Assembly (NCBI GenBank): GCA_016926315.1
Contig: JAFGOU010000501.1
Location: 1-39,920 of the forward strand
Direction: 5' to 3'
From: Chitinispirillaceae bacterium
Lineage (GTDB): Bacteria; Fibrobacterota; Chitinivibrionia; Chitinivibrionales; Chitinispirillaceae
DNA: 39,920 nucleotides
Below the pieces are notes generated by a model that searched no databases, was not told where the DNA came from, and saw only the letters and a program-made list of their open reading frames with translations. Below, one piece after another: positions 17,182 to 25,823 of this stretch (within the stretch, counting starts at the first letter, position 1; every line of letters starts with the position of its first letter). The position numbers and the translations under genes are program-made.

Positions 17182-18306
17182 ATGTCAACAAAAGCTGATT
17201 ATTACGAAATCCTTGGGTTACCTAAAAACGCCTCCGAAGATGAGATCAAAAAGGCGTACCGCAAGCTTGCCATGCAATACCATCCGGATAAAAACCCGGG
17301 TGACAAGGCCGCGGAAGAAAAATTCCGCGAGGCGACTGAGGCGTACGAAGTCCTCAAGGATCCTCATCGCCGTTCGCAGTACGATCAGTTCGGCCATGCC
17401 GCGTTTCAGCAGGGCGGGGGCGCCGGAGGTTTCGGCGGGTTCGGCGGCGGATTCGGCGGTTTTGACCTCTCTGATGCTCTCCGCGCTTTTATGTCGGATT
17501 TCGGCGGTGATTCCATGTTTTCCGACCTGTTCGGCTTCGGCGGAGGACGGTCGCGCCGGTCGTCAGGCGGGCAGAGAGTCTTCAGGGGAAGCGACCTGCA
17601 GATACGGCTGCCTTTGACGCTTGATGAGATCGCGGCGGGCGTCCAGAAAACTATCAAGGTGAAACGGAAAGACCGCTGTTCCGTATGCGGCGGCAGCGGA
17701 TCGAAAAGCGGCAAAAAACAGACCTGTTCCGCATGCGGAGGCACCGGCAGGGTACGTCGGGTAGCAGCGTCCTTTTTCGGTCAAGTCATCCAGGAGTTCG
17801 CCTGTCCCGACTGCGGCGGCGAGGGATCGATGGCGACCGATCCCTGTCCATCCTGCGGCGGTTCCGGACTGGAGAGCAAAGAAACGACGGTGAACGTCAC
17901 TATCCCCGCAGGAATTTCGGAAGGAAATTACATCACCATTCCGGATCAGGGAGATGCCGGCAGGAAGGGCGGTCCGCCAGGCGATCTTATCGTCATCATC
18001 CATGAGAAAGAGCACTCTTTTTTCCAGCGTCACGGCATAGACTTGCTCTGTGAAGTGGATATCACTTTTTCACGGGCTGCCCTTGGAGGCTTCAAAGAGG
18101 TCCCGACTATTGACGGTAAAGTAAGCCTGAAGATACCCGGCGGCACCCAGTCGGAGAAGATATTCAGGCTCAAAGGGAAAGGGCTGCCTTCGCTCCATGG
18201 GAGAGAACGCGGGGACCAGCTTGTCCGCGTCCACGTCATGACCCCGGAGCGGCTGAGTAGAACGGCGAAAGAGCTCCTGGAACGTTTGGAAGGGGAGGGT
18301 TTGTAA
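17182..18306 (+). CDS. dnaJ: Chaperone DnaJ (type I Hsp40)
   Basis: The 374-residue protein has every part of a class I DnaJ: J domain with the HPD motif at 34-36, Gly/Phe-rich linker (about 78-122), four CxxCxGxG zinc-binding repeats (starting at C166, C182, C208 and C222), and C-terminal substrate-binding domains ([19 protein letters not shown] and so on). It delivers unfolded clients to DnaK and stimulates its ATPase. The start codon lacks a clear Shine-Dalgarno. It is flanked by grpE and guaA on the same strand with short gaps. Confidence 0.96.
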   Translation: MSTKADYYEILGLPKNASEDEIKKAYRKLAMQYHPDKNPGDKAAEEKFREATEAYEVLKDPHRRSQYDQFGHAAFQQGGGAGGFGGFGGGFGGFDLSDALRAFMSDFGGDSMFSDLFGFGGGRSRRSSGGQRVFRGSDLQIRLPLTLDEIAAGVQKTIKVKRKDRCSVCGGSGSKSGKKQTCSACGGTGRVRRVAASFFGQVIQEFACPDCGGEGSMATDPCPSCGGSGLESKETTVNVTIPAGISEGNYITIPDQGDAGRKGGPPGDLIVIIHEKEHSFFQRHGIDLLCEVDITFSRAALGGFKEVPTIDGKVSLKIPGGTQSEKIFRLKGKGLPSLHGRERGDQLVRVHVMTPERLSRTAKELLERLEGEGL

Positions 18307-18356
18307 CATAATCTGGATCACGCCATCCGGCTCCCGGCCGCCTTGTTGAAACAACG

Positions 18357-20162
18357 ATGTTGAAACCCACCGATACAATTGCGGTTATTGACTTCGGAGG
18401 ACAGTATGCCCACCTCATTGCAAACCGGATACGGCGGCTGGGCGTATATTCTGAAATCGCCCAGCCCGACGCAGCCCCGGCTTCCCTGAAAAAACACAAA
18501 GGTATTATTCTCTCCGGCGGGCCGGCCAGCGTGCTCGAGACAGGCTGCCCCATGATAGCTGCCGGTGTCCTGACTCTCGGCATTCCTCTGCTTGGATTGT
18601 GTTACGGACATCAGCTTATCGCTCTTAAGCTCGGCGGCAGTGTCGTCAAAGGGCGGACGCGGGAGTATGGGAGGGCCTCGCTGCGCGTTATTGACGATTC
18701 AGACATCCTCCGGGGGCTGAAACGGGTCGAGCAGGTCTGGATGAGCCATGGAGACACGGTACGGACATTGCCCCGGCACTTCAGGGTCCTCGGTTCAACG
18801 GATGACTGCGCGGCCGCGGCCGTCGGCGATCCTAAACGCAGCATCTTCGGCCTGCAGTTCCATCCTGAGGTCACCGATACGCCGAACGGCATGAAAATAC
18901 TTGATAATTTTCTCGCCATCTGCGGATGCAAAAGGGAATGGAACGCACGGAACCATGCAGAGGCCGTCATCAAAGACGCCCGCGACAACTGCGGCGGACG
19001 CAAGGTGTTTCTGCTCGTCTCCGGAGGCGTGGATTCATCGGTTGCTTTCGCCCTGCTTACCAAGGCGCTCGGGCCTGACCGCGTAACAGGCCTTCACATC
19101 GACAACGGTCTCATGCGTTACCGTGAGTCCGAAGAGATTCTTGATTACCTGAGCGAAAACGGGTTCGATAACCTCTTGATAGAAAACGCCTCCGACGAAT
19201 TCCTGAACGCCCTCGCGGGAGTCGCGGATCCGGAGGAAAAAAGGGTCAGGATCGGGAACACGTTCATTTCGGTAAAAGACCGCGTTTTCCAGAGGCTCGG
19301 CCTCAACCCTGACGAATGGGTGCTTGCCCAGGGTACGATTTATCCGGATACTATCGAAAGCGGCGGGACCAGGCACGCCGCCCGCATCAAGACGCACCAC
19401 AACAGGGTTGACATCATTCTGGATCTCATCGCCAAAGGACAGGTGATTGAACCGCTTTCCCAGTTTTACAAGGACGAGGTCAGGGAGATCGGCAGATCGC
19501 TCGGCCTTCCTGATAAACTGCTGCGGCGCCATCCGTTTCCGGGCCCGGGACTCGGCGTCAGAGTATTGTGTTCTGACGGCAGTACGGCACCGATTGCACA
19601 TGCCGATGCCAGGCGTTGCAGGGAAATAACCGATGAATCCGGTTACCGGTCGGTCATTCTGCCCCTTCGCAGCGTCGGAGTCCAGGGAGACGGCCGGACC
19701 TATGCACACCCCGCGCTCGTTACGGGAGATCTGGACTGGGGGCGTCTCGACAGGCTTTCGACAAGGATTACCAACACGTTGAAAGCGATCAACCGCGTAG
19801 TTTACGGATTGAAAGTCGGCGACGTACCGCACTACACTCTTGTCCGGGCTTTTGTTTCGAGGGAGCGGCTTGACAAGCTTCGCGCCTTTGACAGGATCGT
19901 CACCGAAGCGCTGTACGCTTCAAAAGATTACGACAATGTTTGGCAGATGCCGGTGATACTTCTTCCGCTGGTTAACGGCAGAGGCGAAGAGAGCGTAGTC
20001 CTCAGGCCGGTAGTTTCGCAGGAGGCCATGACGGCCGGCTTTGCCCCGATTCATAAGAGAACACTTGATATGATAGTTGCCAACTCATTAAATGTAAAGG
20101 GGATAGGGGACATATTCTTTGACATAACCCATAAACCGCCCGGCACGATTGAGTGGGAATGA
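18357..20162 (+). CDS. guaA: GMP synthase (glutamine-hydrolysing)
   Basis: A 601-residue fusion of a class I glutamine amidotransferase and an ATP-pyrophosphatase. The amidotransferase triad is C82 (GLCYGHQ), H169 and E171 (FHPEV). The PP-loop is SGGVDSS at 222-228, and the C-terminal dimer domain ends with the usual IKGIGDIFFDITHKPPGTIEWE-like tail (NVKGIGDIFFDI, then GTIEWE). It turns XMP to GMP. The protein is about 75 residues longer than the E. coli enzyme (525), with added sequence mainly around residues 400-470. The start has no good ribosome site. The gene sits 50 bp after dnaJ. Confidence 0.95.
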   Translation: MLKPTDTIAVIDFGGQYAHLIANRIRRLGVYSEIAQPDAAPASLKKHKGIILSGGPASVLETGCPMIAAGVLTLGIPLLGLCYGHQLIALKLGGSVVKGRTREYGRASLRVIDDSDILRGLKRVEQVWMSHGDTVRTLPRHFRVLGSTDDCAAAAVGDPKRSIFGLQFHPEVTDTPNGMKILDNFLAICGCKREWNARNHAEAVIKDARDNCGGRKVFLLVSGGVDSSVAFALLTKALGPDRVTGLHIDNGLMRYRESEEILDYLSENGFDNLLIENASDEFLNALAGVADPEEKRVRIGNTFISVKDRVFQRLGLNPDEWVLAQGTIYPDTIESGGTRHAARIKTHHNRVDIILDLIAKGQVIEPLSQFYKDEVREIGRSLGLPDKLLRRHPFPGPGLGVRVLCSDGSTAPIAHADARRCREITDESGYRSVILPLRSVGVQGDGRTYAHPALVTGDLDWGRLDRLSTRITNTLKAINRVVYGLKVGDVPHYTLVRAFVSRERLDKLRAFDRIVTEALYASKDYDNVWQMPVILLPLVNGRGEESVVLRPVVSQEAMTAGFAPIHKRTLDMIVANSLNVKGIGDIFFDITHKPPGTIEWE

Positions 20163-20189
20163 ACCGGAATGCGTGTACTGAAAATTAAA

Positions 20190-20217
20190 AGGCAAAGGAC
20201 GCCATAACCCTTTGCCT
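20190..20217 (-). terminator. Terminator hairpin between guaA and the SAP-domain gene
   Basis: AGGCAAAGG and CCTTTGCCT form a perfect 9-bp stem with a 10-base loop. Read leftward it is followed by TTTAATTTT, a good U-tract for the SAP-domain gene. Read rightward after guaA the T-run is poor (CTTTG), so it may act in both directions with unequal strength. Confidence 0.7.
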
Positions 20218-20243
20218 CTTTGTATGTTGCTGTTTAACCGGGC

Positions 20244-20426
20244 CTATTTTTTCAGGCACTCTTTCCGCCATATGCACTTCATCTGGTCGCACTTGTCTTT
20301 TGTTTTGAAACAGGGGCTGAAACCTTCGTACGTCTGGATCAGGCGGATCAGGTCGGTCCTTGTCGCCGGGGGATTCGTAATGCCCAATTGCTTCGCTTTG
20401 GCTTTCACATCGGCCAGTTTCATCAT
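20244..20426 (-). CDS. Small SAP-domain protein with C-terminal cysteines
   Basis: About 60 residues. The first half (KLADVKAKAKQLGI then TRTDLIRLIQ) fits the SAP helix-extended loop-helix motif, usually nucleic-acid binding. The second half has four cysteines spaced as CFKTKDKCDQMKCIWRKEC, which may bind a metal or form a redox site. Small proteins of this layout occur in many anaerobes; no function is established that I know of. The start is either ATG 20426 or the next codon at 20423; GGAGG lies five or eight bases upstream respectively. The longer frame from 20438 would bury that ribosome site. It has a good terminator. Confidence 0.75.
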   Translation of the reverse strand: MMKLADVKAKAKQLGITNPPATRTDLIRLIQTYEGFSPCFKTKDKCDQMKCIWRKECLKK

Positions 20427-20626
20427 ACATGCCTCCATTATTTCTGAAAAGTTGGGAGTTTTTTCGTTTTTTTGAATATACTTTTCCGCACGATAGAATC
20501 AAAATAGTTGATTCCGCCGCGTTGCACCTCCTGTCAATCCTTTAAAATATCGCCGGCCGCGAAGGCCAATTTATATATTTAAAGTTCTTTGTCCATGCGG
20601 ATTATTTATAGACCAACGGAGGTTAC

Positions 20627-22717
20627 ATGAAGAAATATCCTGCGGCATCGATCCGTAACATCTGTCTGCTTTCACACGGCGGCGTCGGAAAGACGTCGCT
20701 CCTTGAAGCCCTGTGCTTTACCGCAAAGGCGACTCAAAAACTCGGGAAAATCAGCGGCGGCACCAGCATATTCGACACCAGACCCGATGAGAGATCCCGC
20801 AAGATGACCATTTCGATGCATCTCGGTTTCTGCGAATGGAACAGCACGAAAATCAACGTCATCGACACGCCGGGATTCCTCGATTTCCTCGGCGATTCGA
20901 AAATCGCCCTGCGTGTCGTGGAGTCTGCGGTCGTTCTGGTCGACGCGCAGGACGGAATCCAGGTCGGCACCGAACTCGTTTCACGGTATATCGGCGAAGC
21001 GAAGGTCCCCCGCATGTTTTTTGTCAACAGCATGGACAAGGAAAACGCCGATTTCTCAAAAGTCATAGGCGCCCTGACGGAGACCTACGGCACGTCGGTT
21101 GCCCCGCTGACGATTCCGATCGGGAAAGGGCCTTCTTTCAAGGGTGTCATTGACCTCATAACGAGGGAAGCGTTTGAATACCCACGTGAAGGGTCAGGCG
21201 CCGGCAGCACGATAGCCATTCCCTCGGATATGACGAAAACCGTTGACGAGTTGCGCCGGGCGCTGATGGAGTCGATAGCAGAGTCCGATGAAGCGCTCAT
21301 GAACAGCTATTTTGAAAACGGTTCCCTTTCTGACGATGAAATGCGACGCGGGCTCGCCGCCGGATTCGCCCGCGGCACGGTTCAGCCGCTCCTTGCGGGT
21401 TCGGGGCTTTACAATATGGGCGTTGATCATCTTCTCGATGCGATCGTCAGCATCTGTCCGCCCGCCGATTCAAGAAAAGAGGTCGAGGTAACGGAAGACG
21501 ACCGGAAAACGATGGCACCCTGCGGAGAGTCCGGACTTCCTTTAGCTTTTGTCTTTAAAACACTCTCCGAGGAACACCTGGGGGAATTCAACCTTATACG
21601 CGTGTTTTCCGGCAGGCTCTTGCTCGGCATGGACATATTCAACGTGAACCGGCGCTCGTACGAACGGCTCGGCAACATGTATTTCCTCAGGGGAAAAGAA
21701 CGGACTGACGCGCAGGAGATAGCCGCCGGTGATCTGGGAGGACTTCTCAAGCTCAAGGACACCCACGCGAACGATTCGCTGGTTGACAAGACAAAAGGAT
21801 ACTGCGTCCCGCCGACCGTTTTCCCCGAACCGCCGGTCAGCGTCGCCATAGCGGCGAAGAACAGGGGAGAGGAGGACAAGATCGGCGTAGGGCTCGCGAA
21901 ACTGCACGAGGAGGACTTTACCTTCACCTACAAGTTCCATAACGACATAAAACAGTCCATCCTTTCGGCCATGGGCGACATCCAGATAGAGGTCATCCTC
22001 GATAACCTTAAAAACCGTTTCAAAGTCGAGGTCGAACGGAAGCAGCCGAAGATTTCTTACCGTGAGACCGTCACCAAACCGGTCAAATACGTTGAATACA
22101 CGCACAAAAAGCAGACCGGAGGCGCGGGGCAGTACGCGCGTGTCTTCATAGACCTTGAGCCCATGGCGCGCGGCAGCGGGTATGAGTTCATCGACAAGAT
22201 CGTCGGCGGCGTCATCGACCAGTCGTTCCGGCCTGCGGTTGACAAAGGAGTCAGGGCGAAGCTTGACGAGGGGATCCTGGCAGGGTATCCAATAGTTGAC
22301 GTGCGCGTATCGCTCGTTGACGGAAAGACGCACCCCGTAGATTCAAAAGATATCGCTTTCCAGGTTGCAGGCCGCGAGGTTTTCAAAAAGGCCTTTGATA
22401 TGGCCGCGCCGATTCTGCTCGAACCGGTGGTCGATCTCACGGTCACGGTGCCCGACGAGTACACCGGCGACATCATGGGCGATCTTTCGTCGCGCAGAGG
22501 AAAAATAAGCGGCATGACTCCCGACGGAAAATCACAGACTATCGTCGCCAAGGTGCCGGCGGCGGAAATCCAGAACTACCCGTCCGCCCTGCGGTCCATA
22601 ACACAGGGCAGGGGTTTTTTCACCAAGGCTTTTTCGCACTACGAAACAGTGCCGGCGGAACTGGCAAGAAAAATCATCGAAGCCTCCGCGAAGAGCGTGC
22701 AATCCGCTGAGGAATAA
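20627..22717 (+). CDS. Elongation factor G paralogue (atypical EF-G)
   Basis: The 696-residue protein has all five EF-G domains, including domain IV/V (LSSRRGKISGM, then PSALRSITQGRGFFTKAFSHYE). Its GTPase motifs depart from canonical EF-G: G1 is SHGGVGKTSL (residues 16-25, usual AHIDAGKTT), switch I is ERSRKMTIS in place of ERGITI, G3 is DTPGFLDF (80-87, usual DTPGHVDF) with the catalytic His replaced by Phe, and G4 is NSMD (134-137, usual NKMD). Such divergent copies exist beside a normal fusA in many bacteria, with roles in translocation, recycling or stress that differ between species. GGAGG precedes the ATG. mtnA follows after 30 bp. Confidence 0.88.
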   Translation: MKKYPAASIRNICLLSHGGVGKTSLLEALCFTAKATQKLGKISGGTSIFDTRPDERSRKMTISMHLGFCEWNSTKINVIDTPGFLDFLGDSKIALRVVESAVVLVDAQDGIQVGTELVSRYIGEAKVPRMFFVNSMDKENADFSKVIGALTETYGTSVAPLTIPIGKGPSFKGVIDLITREAFEYPREGSGAGSTIAIPSDMTKTVDELRRALMESIAESDEALMNSYFENGSLSDDEMRRGLAAGFARGTVQPLLAGSGLYNMGVDHLLDAIVSICPPADSRKEVEVTEDDRKTMAPCGESGLPLAFVFKTLSEEHLGEFNLIRVFSGRLLLGMDIFNVNRRSYERLGNMYFLRGKERTDAQEIAAGDLGGLLKLKDTHANDSLVDKTKGYCVPPTVFPEPPVSVAIAAKNRGEEDKIGVGLAKLHEEDFTFTYKFHNDIKQSILSAMGDIQIEVILDNLKNRFKVEVERKQPKISYRETVTKPVKYVEYTHKKQTGGAGQYARVFIDLEPMARGSGYEFIDKIVGGVIDQSFRPAVDKGVRAKLDEGILAGYPIVDVRVSLVDGKTHPVDSKDIAFQVAGREVFKKAFDMAAPILLEPVVDLTVTVPDEYTGDIMGDLSSRRGKISGMTPDGKSQTIVAKVPAAEIQNYPSALRSITQGRGFFTKAFSHYETVPAELARKIIEASAKSVQSAEE

Positions 22718-22747
22718 TGCTTTTTTCACCACGTCGCGCGCAGCGCT

Positions 22748-23797
22748 ATGCATCGTCTTAAAACCATCGAATGGGCCGACGGCGCCGTCAGGATCATCGA
22801 CCAGACCCGACTTCCGGCGTCTCTCGCGTATGAGCGTATCGACCGCATCGAGGTCATGCACGAAGCGATACGTCAGCTCAGAGTGCGCGGAGCGCCCGCC
22901 ATCGGCATCGCAGCGGCGTTCGGTCTGTATCTGGGGATCAAAGACGCTCCTGACACGGCAAGCGGCGGTGACATTCTGGCGCTCGTCCGTGATAAAGCAG
23001 AATTCCTTCTGTCGGCGCGCCCGACCGCGGTCAATCTCTCGTGGGCGCTTGACAGAATAAAATCAAAAGCCTCTGAACTGGTCAAGAAAAACACCCCGGC
23101 GCATCAGATTAAAAATCAGCTGTTCCGTGAGGCTCTCGCCGTCCTTGAGGAAGACCGGCAGATGTGCCGGAGGATCGGCGAGCACGGGCTTGCGCTTCTT
23201 AAGGGTAAAAAAACGATACTTACGCATTGCAACGCCGGGGGCCTGGCCGCTTCGGAATACGGGACTGCGCTCGCTCCGGTCTATCTGGCAGCTGAACAGG
23301 GGAGATTAATCCATGTGTATGCGGATGAAACACGGCCGCTTCTTCAGGGCGCACGCCTTACCGGTTTTGAGCTCCTTCAGGCAGGCATACCGGTGACCCT
23401 GATATGCGACAGCATGGCTGCGACCGTCATGGCGCGGGGTCTGGTGGATGCGGTATTCGTCGGCGCGGACCGGATCGCGGGCAACGGAGATACGGCGAAT
23501 AAAGTGGGGACGTACGGCGTGGCGATCCTTGCGCATGCCCATAAAATTCCTTTCTACGTGGCAGCGCCGGCATCCACCTTTGACATGTCCATCGCGTCGG
23601 GCAAAGAGATCCCTATCGAGGAGCGTCACGGCTCTGAAATAACGCACGGCTTCGGGGTACCGACGGCCCCGGCAGGCATCAAAGTCTTTAATCCTGCATT
23701 TGACGTGACGCCGGCGCACCTGATCACCTCGTTCATAACCGACCGGGGAGTAATAACCCCTCCTTTCAGGCAGAATTTTAAGGCCGCCGGCTTCTAA
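22748..23797 (+). CDS. mtnA: Methylthioribose-1-phosphate isomerase
   Basis: A 349-residue enzyme of methionine salvage that converts 5-methylthioribose-1-phosphate to methylthioribulose-1-phosphate. The eIF2B-like fold carries the expected residues: RGAPAIGIAAAFG (48-60), Cys161 in THCNAGGLA and Asp241 in GADRIAGNGD, the catalytic pair. Partner genes of the pathway are absent from the window. The enzyme may also act on related sugar phosphates such as 5-deoxyribose-1-phosphate, as shown for some homologues. The start lacks a clear Shine-Dalgarno. Confidence 0.93.
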   Translation: MHRLKTIEWADGAVRIIDQTRLPASLAYERIDRIEVMHEAIRQLRVRGAPAIGIAAAFGLYLGIKDAPDTASGGDILALVRDKAEFLLSARPTAVNLSWALDRIKSKASELVKKNTPAHQIKNQLFREALAVLEEDRQMCRRIGEHGLALLKGKKTILTHCNAGGLAASEYGTALAPVYLAAEQGRLIHVYADETRPLLQGARLTGFELLQAGIPVTLICDSMAATVMARGLVDAVFVGADRIAGNGDTANKVGTYGVAILAHAHKIPFYVAAPASTFDMSIASGKEIPIEERHGSEITHGFGVPTAPAGIKVFNPAFDVTPAHLITSFITDRGVITPPFRQNFKAAGF

Positions 23798-23801
23798 CCG
23801 T

Positions 23802-23831
23802 TTGACATAAACCCCACTGATAGGGTATATT
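23802..23831 (+). promoter_or_regulatory. Strong promoter for the membrane protein gene at 23845
   Basis: Perfect -35 TTGACA (23802-23807), 18-bp spacer, and TATATT (23826-23831). It begins five bases after the mtnA stop and predicts a transcript start about seven bases before the ATG at 23845. Confidence 0.7.
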
Positions 23832-23844
23832 GATAACAGGTTCT

Positions 23845-24795
23845 ATGCTTTACAATAAACTGTTCCGCATCGCTTTGTCTTCGACGCTTTTTGTTACCGT
23901 CAACGCGTCCGTACTACATGCCGAGCGGTTCAGGGTCGCCGACAACCTCCTGATTGAAGGACATTACACGCAGGAGGGCCAGCAGATCTCCCGCGCTCAG
24001 CTGGAAAAATACCTGCTCAATCAGCCGTATGAGGTCGCCAACCTTGCCGACAAATCAAAGGGATACCGCATGTCCGCATATGCCATAGGCGGCCCCCTGT
24101 GGCTGGTGACCACGGGATTTTCCATATGGCAGATAATGCAGTTTGTAAACATCGTCAAAAGATCGCTCAACGATACCAGCGCCGCGGCTCCTCCGACCCT
24201 TTTTTATCAGGAAATATGGAAATTCACCATGCCGATGATGATCGGAGGGGAAACCACGCTTTTTTTCCAGAACAGGCTCAGGAACCGTTCCAACTACATG
24301 CTGCATAAAGCCGTAAAGGCTTTTGACAGCATCGTTGGCTCAAAACACCAGGTAAATGTGCTGTTAGACCATCAGATCAAGGAGATGAAGCCAGGCTGGT
24401 TCATGCAGGACCGCCTGTTGATGCCGACGTCTTTACTCTATTCGGTGTTAAATGAAAAGAGCGAGTCAAGAGGTGCGGCCAATTCTTCAATTGTATGCAG
24501 AGCCATCTCACATTCGAGCGGTTTTATAGGCCTTTACTGCGCAACGACCTGCGCGACCGCATTTCTGGAGGCTGGTTTACAGGAGAAAGAGATAAACAAA
24601 GGGGTCGTTTATTCACATCTCGGCATCGGCATCGGCTCATTATTGTTAGCAACCGTCACCTCCGTCATGTCCGCCGGCATACGCGACAAGGCAATACAGA
24701 AATACAACGACGCACTGCCTAAAGCCCCGAAGCCGCTGCAGTTGTTTGACCCCATACCGACCGAGCCAGTCGATTACCCGCCTCGGCAGCGGTAA
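23845..24795 (+). CDS. Unidentified exported membrane protein
   Basis: A 316-residue protein that I do not recognise. It has an N-terminal signal peptide (hydrophobic stretch to about residue 22, cleavage plausible after LHA) and two clear hydrophobic segments (AIGGPLWLVTTGFSIWQIM and SHLGIGIGSLLLATVTSVMS), with a weaker one between. The C-terminus is Pro-rich. The upstream TTG at 23830 lies within the predicted -10 box, so translation most likely starts at the ATG at 23845, which has a weak AGG five bases before it. No conserved catalytic motif is visible. Confidence 0.7.
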   Translation: MLYNKLFRIALSSTLFVTVNASVLHAERFRVADNLLIEGHYTQEGQQISRAQLEKYLLNQPYEVANLADKSKGYRMSAYAIGGPLWLVTTGFSIWQIMQFVNIVKRSLNDTSAAAPPTLFYQEIWKFTMPMMIGGETTLFFQNRLRNRSNYMLHKAVKAFDSIVGSKHQVNVLLDHQIKEMKPGWFMQDRLLMPTSLLYSVLNEKSESRGAANSSIVCRAISHSSGFIGLYCATTCATAFLEAGLQEKEINKGVVYSHLGIGIGSLLLATVTSVMSAGIRDKAIQKYNDALPKAPKPLQLFDPIPTEPVDYPPRQR

Positions 24796-24810
24796 AAAAT
24801 TGTCCCGCTG

Positions 24811-25023
24811 ATGACTACCGGAACGGTAATATTTTTTAATGATATAACAGGTTCTGGATTTATTTTTCCTGATAAAGGACCGGATAAAATTGCCGTATCT
24901 TACAGAGAAATTAAAAAATCAGGATATAAAATCCTTCAAGAAGGACAGAGGGTTCGATTTGAGCTTGCTAAAAGCCCCAAAGGCACCATTATCGCTGTAA
25001 ATGTAAAAATATTAATGAAATAG
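24811..25023 (+). CDS. Divergent cold-shock-domain protein
   Basis: The 70-residue protein follows the cold-shock domain from end to end: GTVIFFNDITGSGFIF aligns with GTVKWFN-x-KGFGFI, and ILQEGQRVRFELAKSPKGTIIAVNV aligns with the LxEGQxVxFE...GPxAxNV end. The RNA-binding patches are altered: RNP1 has GSGFIF and RNP2 reads IAVSY instead of VFVHF. It may be a weak or specialised RNA/DNA binder. The gene is very AT-rich compared with its neighbours and lacks a clear ribosome site, starting 15 bases after the previous stop. Confidence 0.75.
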   Translation: MTTGTVIFFNDITGSGFIFPDKGPDKIAVSYREIKKSGYKILQEGQRVRFELAKSPKGTIIAVNVKILMK

Positions 25024-25052
25024 ATATTATATATCAATACGAGTAAAAGTCG

Positions 25053-25068
25053 CATAATATATATTATG
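25053..25068. repeat. Perfect 16-bp palindrome in AT-rich convergent gap
   Basis: CATAATATATATTATG lies in the gap between the cold-shock-like gene and the leftward kinase-like gene. There is no adjoining GC stem, so it is a poor terminator; it could be a protein site or simply AT-rich drift. Confidence 0.5.
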
Positions 25069-25150
25069 TAAACATTTATTTTTATTTATTTTATTTATCT
25101 ATTAACATCCCCTCCTTTTTTCGTTAATCTATGTGGTTCTAATCATGATT

Positions 25151-25810
25151 TTATAGAAAATATTCAAGTCCCATCAATATATAACCAGTAATAATGGGAA
25201 CGCCGATATTATCATTTATTGTTATCCTGCGGCCTATCTTAAGTGGTATAAGTTCAAAAAAAGTCACTGATAATGATGTTACCAGTATGGTAATTACAGG
25301 AAATCCTCTTTTTAAACCGCAAGATTCAAGAAGTCCCGGAACTGAGGGAAATACTGCGGTAAAAAGTATTATGCAGGTCAAAAAGCAAGCAAAAGACCCT
25401 TCCAGGGTCTTCTTCCCTATCTGAATCCTTCCGGCGGCTATACCTATCAAAGCCGCCATCGCGTCCCCTAAAATGAAAAGGGTGAGCGCAATAAAAGAAA
25501 GGTGCGGCTTTTGCATGAAAATCACCGAGCATAAAAATGCCGCGCCAATGACCCACGTCCATCCGCTGACTATAAAATGTTCCTCTTTACGCATCATATG
25601 GCCGAAGAAAAACAAAACAGCCTTTTGGATTTCCGGTATTTTAAAACGGAGTGTCTCAACGACGGCCGATAGCAGGAACAGCATGAGCAGAATAAGCGGC
25701 ACCATAAACCATGGGAAAGACCATGAGGGAGCGTAAAAAATGCCTATGGGCATCATCAGTGCGAGCAGATGGAGAAGCTTTCTTGAAATCTCTTCGCTTG
25801 AAATGGACAT
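25151..25810 (-). CDS. SEC59/DGK1-like CTP-dependent lipid kinase family protein
   Basis: A 219-residue protein with about six to seven membrane helices. It starts SSEEISRKLLHLLAL, and the family signature is present: ILGDAMAALIGIAAGRIQIGKKTLEGSFACF, abbreviated here by its key residues GDAMAA, GR and GKKTLEGS. Relatives phosphorylate dolichol, phytol or diacylglycerol using CTP, or are related CDP-diglyceride synthases. The substrate is not readable; a polyprenol or diacylglycerol is likely. It is the last gene of a leftward trio and begins 13 bases after the NHL gene, with an AGG ribosome site. Confidence 0.8.
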   Translation of the reverse strand: MSISSEEISRKLLHLLALMMPIGIFYAPSWSFPWFMVPLILLMLFLLSAVVETLRFKIPEIQKAVLFFFGHMMRKEEHFIVSGWTWVIGAAFLCSVIFMQKPHLSFIALTLFILGDAMAALIGIAAGRIQIGKKTLEGSFACFLTCIILFTAVFPSVPGLLESCGLKRGFPVITILVTSLSVTFFELIPLKIGRRITINDNIGVPIITGYILMGLEYFL

Positions 25811-25823
25811 GTCGTTACCTGTT

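Noticed and set aside
20522..20550. TTGCAC and AAATAT as a promoter for the EF-G gene
   Set aside because: The -10 box matches at only three positions; not strong enough to list as a feature.
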